The position numbers were made by a program, and so were the translations under genes. Source: Coriaria nepalensis (Eukaryota > Streptophyta > Magnoliopsida > Cucurbitales > Coriariaceae). Taken from it: a DNA stretch of 64,000 nucleotides. The notes beneath the pieces are model-generated. The model worked only from the letters and a program-made list of their open reading frames with translations. It had not been told where the DNA came from and ran no database searches. Below, piece by piece: positions 48,475 to 59,790 of this stretch (position 1 is the stretch's first letter; every line of letters begins with the position of its first letter). Where the stretch lies: positions 6,019,001 through 6,083,000 of the forward strand of contig CP114499.1 of assembly GCA_027186245.1 (NCBI GenBank), in the 5' to 3' direction.

Positions 48475-50910
48475 GTCTTCTCTATACGTAACCGAACTAT
48501 AAAGTATAGCTAGTCGAACAATCATCTTGTAACGCTTTTCTTTCAACCTCATAAGTATCCTACTATGACATCATCATTTATTTTATCTAACATGCTTTAA
48601 TCTTATAATTTATATCCTCTCAAATATCCCAAGCTTTTTGGATAATGGATTCTAAATAACGAAAAGTTTCACACTATGAGATTTCTTTACTCATCCTTCA
48701 AGATTCGGGACCAAAATTACAAGTAATATTCTGTCTTCGATCAACTAATTCTAAAATTCTCACTCTCTAGGGTTACATGCTACTTATCTAATTTTTGACT
48801 TAGACATTCTCTGGTTTAATCAATTATGATGATATCATCTGTAAATAACCTACACCAGAATATCTCATCATGAATATATTTCATTAACTCATTTTTAACC
48901 AAAGCAAATAAGTATTGACTTAAAATCGACCCTTGATAAAATCTTATTGTAATAAGCAAATTCACTAGATATTTCACCTACTGATCAAACACTAATTGTA
49001 GCCTTTTCATACATATTCTTAATGATATTGATATAACACCGATGTACGTTCTTCCTTTTAAGTGCCCACAAGATTAATTGCCTAAGCACTTTATCATAAG
49101 TTTTCTCTAAATCAATAAATACTATATGCAAACTATTTTGTTTTTCTCTATATTTGTCTATCATTAGTCTAATTAAGAAGATTGCTTCCGTCGTAAATCT
49201 TTCCGCTATAAAACCAAATTGATTCCCTAATACAGTTGTGAGACTTCTAAGTCTAAATTTACTCTATAACCCCCTCTTATAAAGTTTCATTGTATGACTT
49301 ATAAGCTTTATCCGTCTATAGTTTGAGTAATTTTATATATCACATTTATTCTTATAAATTTATTTCACAATACTATGTCTCCATGATTCTAATATTTTCC
49401 TAGTATCTAAGATTCTAGTAAAGAGCCTAGTTTACATCATAACTTCCCCCAAACACTACCTCAATTGGTATATCATCCGGTCGGACTGCCTTCCTCGATT
49501 CATCACTTTCAAGGCTTTTCTTACTTCCTTATCACTAACTCTACGATGGAACACCAGATATATCTCTTCCAATGAATCAAAACCGTCTAAGTTTAACCCT
49601 TCCGTACGTGTCTCATTTAGTAGGGTCTTGAAGTAATTCCTCTATTTACTTAAAATAGTTTTATCATGTATTATAACTCTACTATCTTTATGCTTGACAC
49701 ACTTAACTTAACTCAAATCCTTAGTTTCTGATTTTTAGCTTTCACTATCTTGAAGGTACTTTCTCCATATCTTTTGTACCTAGCTTATTATATAAATCAT
49801 CATATGCTATCTTCTTAACATTCTCTATTACTTTACTACTTATTCACTTAGCTTATTTATAAAGCTAATACAACCTTGATCTTAATTTTTTTTTCCAATT
49901 CTTGAACCGTATTTTTTTTTCCTTTATGGTTTGTTATATCTCATTATTCCATCACCAGTCGCCTTAATGTTTTCCCCTTCCTTTTGTCTCTCCAAGCGCT
50001 TCCCTTGCACCCCTCCCAATATGGTTAGTTATATGTTCAAAAAGCTAAGAGCTACCAATCTTATTCTTAAACCTTACTTTCTTACAACATTCTAAAATTA
50101 ACTGATTATCTAATATCTTATTTTTAAAAGTTTAACATACATCTCTCTCCAAAGTTCACTTAATTCTCAGTCCAATCTTATCTTTGTCTACTTTATTCAT
50201 GTTCATAAGACAAATATACAAGATTAATAATGACTTAATTGGATCGTTAAACACTCTCCTGGTATTACCTTACAATTTTTACACTTACCTAGATCTTATT
50301 TTCCAACAAGAGAGTAATCAATTTGACTTTTATTATGTCCACTTTTAAAGGTCACTAAATGATCATCTCACTAATTATAGAAAGTATTTACTATCACAAA
50401 ATTACTAAGGCAAAATCTAAAATAGAAATCCTCATATTATTTGAAACACCAAATGCTTGACCTCCATAAACCCTCGCATGCCAAGCTATAGAATTACTTA
50501 CATGACTATTTAAATCGCTACCTAATAAAATTTTATCCGCAATGAAAATTTAATTAACTAACTCTTCAAAAATTTCAAAAAAATATTTCTTAGCCTCATC
50601 ATTTATTCCTACTTAAGGTACATGCGCACTAATAATAAATACTATTTTTGGCTCTAAGGTTAAAATAATGCTCATAATACTATCTCTAAACCTACTAACA
50701 ACAACTATTATATCCCTATAGTCTTTATCAACTACTATTCTCACCTTACTCATAATTTTATCCATTCATGAATAAAAAAGTTTTTAACCCTTCTCCTAAA
50801 TCCTTAATCTTGTTCCCCTCCTCTTTTGTCTCTCGAATACAAACTATATTTACATTCTTTCTACGCATGATATTCACTATTTCTATTGACTTCCCGTCGC
50901 TAAAAAAAAA
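48475..50910 (-). mobile_element. Decayed non-LTR (LINE) retrotransposon
   Basis: Read leftwards across many stops, the endonuclease comes first: GKSIEIVNIMRRKNVNIVCI and RETKEEGNKIKDLGE near 50900-50800. HVARVYGG-like and SQIDYSLVGK blocks follow at about 50500-50290, with the cysteine-containing CKNCKVIPGEC just after. The reverse transcriptase lies further left, with GSILSQYLFALVKNELMKYI and the catalytic LFTDDII (YADD-box equivalent) at about 48850-48828. A tail resembling KTEYYL and KSLGYL continues to about 48475. This order (endonuclease then RT) defines a LINE of the plant L1-like kind. No open frame survives. Confidence 0.8.
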
Positions 50911-51319
50911 AAAATGAACTTGATACCAGTGTCAATTAGCTAGGTAATTAAGAATAGTATTATCATCATAACATTCATTATATACAGCGATAGAGGCAGT
51001 ACTACGGAACTCAAAATGAAACTCTGCATGTTGAGATTTGATATTATTAAGCCCTTAAGCCCTTATAATGTTACATATATATATAGGTAGATACATATTC
51101 TGAATTCACAACTCACAGGATCCAAGTCATATTCTTGACGACTTGGTGATGAATCACATTTCACTCTGTCGAGAGATCTGTCTCAACCGTGATGAAAAGG
51201 GCGATGCATGAACCAGAAATATCTTACAATTCTGCAATGAAAATAAGCGAGCCTTAATTTTAAGGGTCATGGAAAATATATGATGGAATGCAAACCAATT
51301 CTCCAAATTCTCACCTGAC
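50911..51319. other. Spacer and UEV1 3' UTR
   Basis: An A run near 50906 may mark the old LINE boundary region. The remainder is AT-rich spacer and probably the UEV1 3' UTR. No gene was seen. Confidence 0.45.
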
Positions 51320-53099
51320 TTAAACAATGCAGCACTTTACTACTAGCCCCTTCCGATCCATCCTTCCCTCTTCATTGCCTGAAAATAACATATCCAAGGC
51401 TTTGTGTAACTACCTTCTTGATATTATTATTCATTATGAAGACATAGAAGAATACACCGATTAATGAAAAATCTGTAATGTACCATAACTACACTAATAG
51501 AACCATATCAAGCATTTATCAGAAGTTAAACCAACATACCCTCAGGAGGCTGAACTAGCTTCCGGTTTTGTGGAGACATCATTTCTTTCTTCAATTGAGT
51601 CAGAATGTCTTCCATAGTGTACTCCCTTTGCCAATTAGAAAGCATACAGAATAGGCTTGGTTCGACCTGGTATTGGCCCAAGCCATAAGTTTTATTTCAA
51701 ACTCATCACAAAAAGGAGAAAAAAAAAGTATTCCTATGATAAACACCATTATTACATACCACTCCAGTTTCTGCGTTTACACAGGTCATGTTTATACGGG
51801 TTTGGAACCTAACAGTTGGTGGGTAGTCTGGATAATCTTTTCCACAAAACAGCTTCAACTGGTAGATCCGCCCTTCATGAACCGTCTGAAAAGGCATTAA
51901 AGTCCTCTTATCAGAAGAATGAAGGGTGAAACAAACTTATCAGCTCCTCAGTTTATGTGTGAATTTGGGAAACAAAAATCATGGAAGCAGGTTCTCATAC
52001 CATCACCTAAAATCAATGATGGGTGAAGGATGAAAAAGAAATTAAAAGTTGGAAACATACACTAGGTGGGCCAATAATAGTTCCAGTCCATGATTGCATG
52101 AAAATATCATCTGCGTCATCCATTCCATAGCTAACAGTTCCATCTCCAATACCCTTTTCACCTCTCTCGAGCTCTTCCAATAATCTAAAGTTCCTTGGAA
52201 CTGCAAATCACCGATACATTAGGACCATATCATATCCAATATGAAGAAAAAAAGTCCAAGCAACAGAGTATATGATAATACTATAAGCACAACAAACGTT
52301 GCACTACAATACTCAAGTTGGCAGAAGAGATATTCAGCGACAAATCCATTGACTTGAATTGGTCTTTGCGAAACATTAACATTATCGAGTGTAAGTAAGG
52401 AACAAATAAGAGAACGAGTACATCACCATTTTGAGAATTAAGCAGTAATCAGAGATGACAACTATGTAAAGGCCAGTGCTATGAATTACACTATCACTCT
52501 GTTAGTATTGACACTCTACAACATGATCCTCAATAAACCTACAGATGGAATTCTCCCTAATGTGTGTCTTAGTGTTGATTCCACATCCTCCACTTTTTCC
52601 AATTGCAAACAATATAAACGAATGAAATCTGTAAAAAGAAACTCTTGCTCTCGATTTCAATCAATACTGCAGAAATATTGAAATGTTGCCATAGAAACGC
52701 CAACCAAAAGCTTTTGTTCTAGTCAGACTCTGCTAATGTTCCTAGCATCTTCACAACCTCTTTCTTCTGGATGATAATAAAATAAGATGATTGGGGCCAA
52801 GTTATGGAGAAGTGTAAAAATTGTTCATAAGAAGGTGCACACTTCGTATCTTTCAAACAGTCACAAAATTTTTCATAGAATCGCAAATTAAATGCTCAGG
52901 TTCATAAGAAAGCGAAAAACTCAGCTGGATTCTAAACAATTAAAAATAAAAATAAAAAATTCACAGAGAAAGATAGAAAGACTAAAAAAACCTAACAAGA
53001 ATTCAATAGCAGAGAGAAAAAGTTGAAGAGAATCGACAAGATTGAAGAAACAAAGAGTTCCGGAAGCTCACCGACTACATTCGATTCTTTGTTCGCCAT
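51320..53099 (-). CDS. UEV1: Ubiquitin-conjugating enzyme E2 variant (UEV1/MMZ), CaaX-ended
   Basis: Five exons (53099-53072, 52200-52061, 51885-51760, 51666-51540, 51378-51320) join to 159 residues. UEV1 (Mms2-like) lacks the catalytic Cys and pairs with UBC13 to build Lys63-linked ubiquitin chains in DNA damage tolerance and signalling. Family blocks are [57 protein letters not shown] and [20 protein letters not shown]. The position of the E2 active site carries no Cys-based HPN motif, as expected. The last exon adds a short tail ending KCCIV, a CaaX-type prenylation signal found on a subset of plant UEV1 proteins. Confidence 0.94.
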
Positions 53100-53804
53100 T
53101 TTTAGCGATCCTAGTGATCGAGGGGCAGTGAAAGAAGAAGAAGAAGAAGAGGAACGATCGTGAGATTCCTGGTTGGCGGAAAGAGAAATCAGCTGCAGTG
53201 ACCAACCACTGCTTCATAAATCCGAAAGGCCTACAACTAATAATTGTTAGTCCATGACACATGTAGGAAGGATAACGAAGGAAGGTGATTAGAAGAAATG
53301 TGATTCCATGTTTCGCGGTCTAGGATAAAGGTTCTTGTCCACCAATGGGGTTGGATCTCGGTCGTGGTTGGGATGTCACAATCGTGAAGGCATGATCTCT
53401 GCTCTCTTTCTCTCTCTCTCTCTCATAATCTTATAGGCGACGCGTCGTTGGCAATTTCCGACGCGCATGAAACGCAATGCAGTCGGTCGTTAATTTTTCC
53501 TGCTGAAATGTAGTACAAATTTGGGCGCATGGGATATTATAAGGGGGCATATTCTCAACATCAACATGTTAATCGGCAATTAAGACATAGATTTTCCTAT
53601 TATCTCCGTATGGCGCAAATCCGATGAGATCATAGAATCTCGATTAAGAGTGTTATCACTGAACTATCAGTTTATCATATAAAAATTTTCCGACTTAATT
53701 TTGATCCGTATTACTCTCAGAAAATGTGGATGCATTATGAGAATGTATATCAAATACTGAAATTGGAATAATTTTGATGAATCAAAACCTGAACATACTA
53801 ATAA
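53100..53804. other. UEV1 promoter region
   Basis: A GAA repeat at about 53131-53151 and a CT repeat at about 53406-53424 flank the UEV1 start and may lie in its promoter. No other gene was seen. Confidence 0.45.
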
Positions 53805-53881
53805 GGCCATGTTCTTGTTTGGTCGCACTAAGTAGGAAAACTGTCCTTAATCCACTTAATTGATACGCACCGTTTTTAGAT

Positions 53882-54730
53882 TTGGGAAAAAATTTGGTCA
53901 CGTCTTCATCCCCAACCCATCTTTGTCCGATTCCTCCATTTATGCCACATCTTGAATTTTTCCATGGAGCATCTTCTTCTGTTTGTTCATCCATCTTCTT
54001 CCACCTTCTACAAGCTTCCTACGTTTCCTGTGATCTTCAGTTTCTAAGGTTCCCCTCATCCTCTCTCTCTCTCTCTATTTATCATTCTGTAATTTTTGAA
54101 TTTTATCTTCTACTAATAACCCGATATCCACCTTCAGTTTAGGCCGTCTAGTCGTTTGAAAACTGATCAAGAAGCTTTGACAGTCTGGTTGAATTCGAGG
54201 GTGATATTGAAGTAGTTCAGATAATTTGACTTCCACACTCCAAGTACGTTTATCCTATTGTTATGTTCGTTTCTAATGTGGTTTATTCACAAGGTTGGCT
54301 TAGAAATTAACAACTTTGGTCATAATAACTTTAGTTGATTTACCGGTGTCAGCATTTTTATTAACGACTTTGGTCATAGTAACATGAATAGGATGTAAAC
54401 TATGCTTGTTTTTGTATTGATCATTCTTTAAAACATTATTGAGCCGATGTAAATTATGCTTGTTTTGTAGCATTCTTTACCTTTAGTTCTGCTAAACACT
54501 CTTCTTCAAACATGCTTTAATACCCACTGCCATGTTTGATTTGGATAGAAATCGTGCTCCAAAATTATGGTGTCAACATTCTTCAGTTGTTGTTCAATTG
54601 CTAGGTATGATTATGTTAAAAAAGTTTGTTTGATTTTGTTTTGATTCCAAAATTATTTTTAAGTGGTATACTTTGTCTGTAAGCAGACCATGAGGATCAA
54701 ACATGTTGCCAAAAAGAAAAAGAAAAAAAC
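53882..54730. other. Non-coding part of the transposon-rich region
   Basis: A CT repeat near 54062-54076 is present, together with TTTGGTCATAATAACTTTAG and TTTGGTCATAGTAACATGAA, a short diverged duplication near 54315 and 54370. I recognise no gene. Confidence 0.45.
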
Positions 54731-56150
54731 CGTATGTTAGATCCTCACGATGACATGGGTATGAAGATGACGATCGGTGGGAGACCTTTAACTGTAGTTT
54801 ATTCAAGGACGGCATATGTTACAGAACTTACTTCCAACGGAATGGTACACGCAAGGTGCTCAATGGGAAGACAGTTGATTTTGAGTTCTTTAAGGCATAG
54901 AATATCGACATCAAGAACTTCGTTGATGCAAATAGATGGGACTGGGTATGTTATCTTAAGTGCCGAGTGTATCACGAACTGGTTTGGTACTTTGACTCAA
55001 ACATGGAGTTGAAGGAAGTGAGGGGGAATTTTCCCTACTCTCTTATGTGAAAGGAAAGGAAATTCATATAACAGAGTCCGAGTTGGGTATCTTATGGCAT
55101 CTGCCAACCAATGAAGACCCCTCTCTGAAGGTCATTGGAAAATATCCCCTTATATCGAAGCTCAAAATGGCAACCTGGTTACAACACTACCTTACTGCCA
55201 ATTTATTCAATCCTTAATTCATGAACTACGTTTTAGTTTTTCCCGAAGATATGAAGCTCTTTTGGCACACCATGACTGGTATGGAGATTTTTTACCCTCG
55301 TTTTATGATGCAACATATGAACACGGTTGCAAGGAAGGGTAGCGGACCACTACCGTACGATAACCTCCTTATAGTTGTTTTAAAGAAGTTTGACATGCCG
55401 TTGTTGTTGGAATTCATCTCACATCGCTTAGGGAGAATATTTCTAGTTTGTTTATAAGTCAAGAGTTATGTCTTCCTTTATAAGATTTTTTAATAATAAA
55501 AAAAACTATTGTACTCATTAATTTATTATGGTATCAAAACTATTTCTAAACAGATATATCCACGCTCTATCGGCAAGTGTTTCTCACTTATTATGTCACT
55601 TGTTGAGCTTTCGAAATGATCAGCTCATAAATAAATAGGAGTATTGAAATTTGTCCCACATCACTTAGAGAGAAAATATTTAATTGGTTTATAAGTCCAA
55701 AATTTTGTCTTACTCTAAAAGCTTTTTAGGATAAAAAATTATTGAACTTATTAATTTATTAATTGTCAACAGAGGTTTCAATAGAGATTACTCACTTTGA
55801 TTACATCGACAGAGGTTTATTGAAACTAACGGGGTACGAGAAAACCGACTTCAGGTGGGTGCGAAAGGAGAAGCGACCATGAGCAGTTGATGACACCAGT
55901 ACAACGGGAAACCTGTTACTTAAGAAGGTGCAACAGGGTCTAAAGAAGCTTTAGCTTGGTCAGTATGCCGTTAGGAAAGAAGTTGAGGCCCTGCAAAAGG
56001 ATTTTGAATCCCATGAAGCATATACGAATAGAAGACTATCTAAAATGACCGCCTTACTACAAAATATCAAAGCTGCTCTTGATACAATCCTCCGGCCGGT
56101 CAGGTCCGTGCCACCAGAGATGTGGGAGAGTTCTTCGAAGAAGCAATGAT
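54731..56150 (+). pseudogene. Plant transposon protein remnant, interrupted by a mini-LTR element
   Basis: Joined across frame changes, the plus strand reads as one protein: DANRWDWVCYLKCRVYHELV, then HITESELGILWHLPTNEDPS, then MNYVLVFPEDMKLFWHTMTG and FDMPLLLEF. After a 350-base insertion it resumes with ITHFDYIDRGLLKLTGYEKT. A coiled-coil tail follows (EVEALQKDFESHEAYTNRRL). This layout resembles the putative plant transposon proteins (PF20167-like, from memory) found in mobile elements. Stops at several places and at least one frameshift make it dead. Start and end are approximate. Confidence 0.55.
55414..55762 (+). mobile_element. TRIM-like mini-LTR retrotransposon
   Basis: Two direct repeats of about 112 bases (55414-55528 and 55652-55761) share CACATCRCTTAGRGAGAA, GTTTATAAGTC, GTCTT and ATTAATTTATTA. 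Directly after the first copy comes TGGTATCAAAAC (55529-55540), which matches the initiator-methionine tRNA primer-binding site TGGTATCAGAGC in ten of twelve bases. The internal part is only about 120 bases and non-coding. It lies inside the transposon-protein remnant. Repeats have diverged clearly, so the insertion is old. Confidence 0.6.
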
Positions 56151-56639
56151 ATTGTCAGAGTATTTTCAGGCACTTAAATTATTTTATTTAACTTTTATAT
56201 TTTCGTATGAATTCTACTAACGCTCTTTGAATTGTGAATAGTTGGTTTGGCTGGTGTATATCTTCGCTAATAGGTGTGAATATTTCTTTGGGCAGATGCA
56301 TCATAAATTTTGTGGACATTACTCGTACGATGGATATGGGTTTGTCAAGTTCGGATAAAGTATCATAACGACGGTGGAGATTGTACTTTTTGTAACCTAC
56401 TTAACATGTCGGACCGCGTTTGTTATTAGTTGTTTTGTTGGAACTTAAATGAATTGTCATCACATATGAATCTGTATGTAAGAAGTTATCGGACTTGGAG
56501 AACTTCCCCCCGCTAGCAATCATACGATTTAACGGTCTTACTAACATGAGTAGGATAGTTTTTTTTTTTTTTTTAAGACTTTTAGCCCACTACTGTTACC
56601 AGCTACTTGTTAACAATTTTGGTACACCTTACTAACACC
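56151..56639. other. Spacer within the transposon cluster
   Basis: AT-rich DNA with a T run near 56561. No gene was recognised. Confidence 0.4.
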
Positions 56640-57440
56640 CAACATTTTTGTCCCCCGATGCTTATTACCAACGTCCTACAACCGTCATCCCTGATATGTT
56701 CGGTTCTGAACATGTGCAAAAAAGAGACAATACGAGGAAAATATTACGACCAAAGTAGCATAGGATAAGCAGAGTCCACCACATAATATTCACCATAGCC
56801 AATGTGATAATAGTAAAGATCAATATAGGTTGAGAGTAACATATAATATTATGATAAAAATGGCAATCATTTATAATAATGATTTTTAGGGAATCCATTC
56901 TCTAGCCTAGATAATGTGTTATGGAAAACCCATAAATAAATTGAGCGGACCTTCAACTAAGGATAATATTTGGGGTTGTTCATAAGCAATGCACCAGGTA
57001 CTTCTCATACTTGCACATAGCTTTGAGGGTCTTCTGAAAATAATATGAAATAGTTTTAGTTGAGTGTTGGAATTGATCGATGTTTTGTATTGCCAATTTT
57101 TCTTCGGCGTCGGCGTGTTTTGAGTCCTTTAAATAACTTTTAGCCTTCAATCTGTGATAAAAACATATGAATATGTCCCTATCCACTCGGAATTGCTCAT
57201 GACACGCGTGGGTGGCCACCTTGTAACTTTGCTACATATTTTGCCCCAGTAAGCGACGATATCCTCATTGGCATCTTTGCAACCCGAGTACTGTAATGCC
57301 CAACCATTTCCTATAGTTGAATCAAATCTTTTAGGTCATCGTACATGTCAAAATCATCATTGCTACTGTAGTACATGGGATCGAACAGAACACGCTGGTT
57401 TGAATCGTCATCGGATGTGTAGTTTGCCCACACCATCATG
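56640..57440 (-). pseudogene. PIF/Harbinger transposase remnant
   Basis: Reading leftwards, the N-terminal part shows ISSLTGAKYVAKLQGGHPR and, after a frame change, HEQFRVDRDIFICFYHRLKA. IQNIDQFQHSTKTISYYFQK and TLKAMCKYEK follow. These fit the helical lead-in domain of plant Harbinger transposases. Further left, near 56800, GYGEYYVVDSAYP matches the catalytic-domain motif usually read YYLVDSGYP. The DDE region between these blocks is largely missing, so the protein is dead. Confidence 0.7.
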
Positions 57441-59440
57441 CAACTGAAATGTATATAAAATTCATTATATATAACGTGTATGAAATGGTACAGCGCATAG
57501 CAAATACATGTTGTAATGATTTTGCATACTCTAATAAATAATCGCACATTTGTTAATAGTAACTGTTAACATACGTGATTAATCATTGGAATAATGAAAT
57601 TATTCTCAACACCCAAGTATATCTACTATAATCCTATAGTATAACTGACATATATGATGCTTTACTTACGAGGGATATATTCTTCTTACACAAATATAAC
57701 CATGTTTATCTATCCATTTCAATTCAACAATAAGATTCCCCCTATTGTCAAGTTCAACTTACTAGGCAGCTTGTTTTAGTAATATATTATTTAGATTGAA
57801 AATCAAAATGAGAATATTGGGCAACTTGTTAGATGTGGAAGGATTTTTGAGACTCTAGAGTATAGAGTATAGAGTATGAGTATACACAATCTTTTTTGGC
57901 AGCTTGTTGGACGTCAAAATCATCACTGTACAGTTTTCCCTCTTCAATTGGTCACTTTTATTTTCTTTATACATTATTTTGAGGTATTGAGGTCCCAAAC
58001 CGAGACCTTAGTTTTTGTATGGAAAATGTAATAATGCTTTAATATTAATGAAAGTAGAAATACTCATACAAACAATACAATCAAGTCTTACAGTAATAGC
58101 AATAAGAACATCCTACATCAATTATCAAATTAGTAAGAGAGAACATAGTCAGAAGATGCAACACAATCCAACTAAGACATAACAAGTTAACTAATAAGCG
58201 ATAGACAAGCTTAATAACGACAAGTGGTGTAGTGAAAACTTTCAAACCACGTCCAGGGTTAAATTAGACAACTATGCCCTAAGATGTTCCTCATCACCAG
58301 AAAGGTTCATGAACACATCTCGGTAGCTTTTGGTGGTAACATAATCCAACATCACCGTGGGTCGGTGGGGCGGTATATGAAGAATGATAACTCGGCATAG
58401 ATCGTGCCACATTAACCTGAGACTGTTACAAATCCTTTATTGATGGATGCACGCCTGTTACGGGATCAATAAGACCCTCGTCATCATCCAAGTTCAAAAC
58501 ATAATCCAAACCGATTTGGGAGGTGTCTGGTTCTGAAGTGGTTGGTGGAGCTATTGAATTCCCGAATCTTTTCATCTTCATCGCCACTTTCAAGGGGGTT
58601 CCGATTGGATGAGTGTCGGAGGGTACCGGAAGCCGAGGTCTTACCATACAAGATCCTTAGTTTGTTATATTAGAGGCACCCCGTCTTGCGAAATTGAGCA
58701 TGCTTCTTATTCTTCTGAAAAAAAGTAAATGATGAAGAAATCAATATTTAATTAAACAAGGGTCAACCATATTATGACCAGTAACATCTCATCAATCAAA
58801 GAAATAGTCGTAATTATGAATTTTCAGTAATCATGCCTTTTGTATATTGAGATAAGGGATTCACTATATTAATGCATTCATTCATTTCGTATATATATCA
58901 TATACAAAATTACACAAACATGAAGGCAATAAAGTCATATTGTATCGGTCAGTAAAAAAATAACAACAATGAAACCAATTGGATCATGTACATTTAAGGG
59001 AGCGACAAAGATTAGCTATCATTTTGTGATAGTAATCATCACATGAAATTATTCCAATTGTAATGCACGATCCCAAATGCAAGCAATGTATACAAAAGCA
59101 TATTGTAACGAGAAAACCCGACTGCATCATTATGTAAAACATTGCATACAAATGATGATGCAATATATTTCATTTCAGTATGACTATTTCATCAATCGAA
59201 TGACACACAAAATCAAGACAATTGTAATGGACGATCCATAATGCAACCAATGTATACAAAAAGCATACTATAGTGAGAATAATGTCTACAACATTAATAG
59301 AAATAACATTTCAAACAAAATATGATGCAATATATTTCATTTCAATATGATCATTTGAGCAATCAAATGACACACAATTAGTTTGTATGTTTTTGTTCCA
59401 GTAATCATACAAATGAGACATAAGGAGAACAAAGGCAGGA
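57441..59440. other. Internal region of the Harbinger-type cluster
   Basis: AT-rich DNA with one short open frame on the minus strand (58647-58426) that begins MVRPRLPVPSDTHPIG and is acidic near its end. It has no domain I recognise and may be the tail of the Myb/SANT partner. A tandem-like duplication contains GTAATGCACGATCCCAAATG near 59060 and GTAATGGACGATCCATAATG near 59224, each followed by matching sequence. Confidence 0.4.
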
Positions 59441-59790
59441 AAAAATTATACTGCAATTAGTGTTCTCAAATGGTCATCCGTCGCGTCGATATTCCCGGTT
59501 TCCTCATCATAAACGACACTCGTCTCAGCAAAATGGGATGAGAACGCACCATACATTTGCTTCATGCGTTGCAACTTCGATTTTATCTGCTTATGACTAA
59601 ACTGGTGGGTTCACTGCCAATTGAAAGTATCACGGATCCGATTCCAATAAATTTTGGAGAAGGATCCGTCAACCATGGATTACCGTGCCATATTGGCTAG
59701 CATGATGATGTCCAACCGGGTAGCCTCTGGGTTCAAAGTCCACAACTTGTCATTGGCACCGTCAACGCTTTCCCTCGGCAGCATCTCTAC
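59440..59790 (-). pseudogene. Myb/SANT-like partner ORF of a Harbinger element
   Basis: Leftward reading gives IIMLANMARSMVDGSF-like sequence, then SKIYWNRIRDTFNWQ, then THQFSHKQIKSKLQRMKQMY. VVYDEETGNIDATDDHLRT ends it. The order W/N-rich helix, ft-x-x-q-K-x-K helix, and ETGxIdATDDxW tail is that of the Myb/SANT-like DNA-binding domain carried by the second protein of PIF/Harbinger transposons. Two in-frame stops (TAA after MAR and TGA after NWQ, the latter replacing a usual Trp) break it. Confidence 0.6.
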
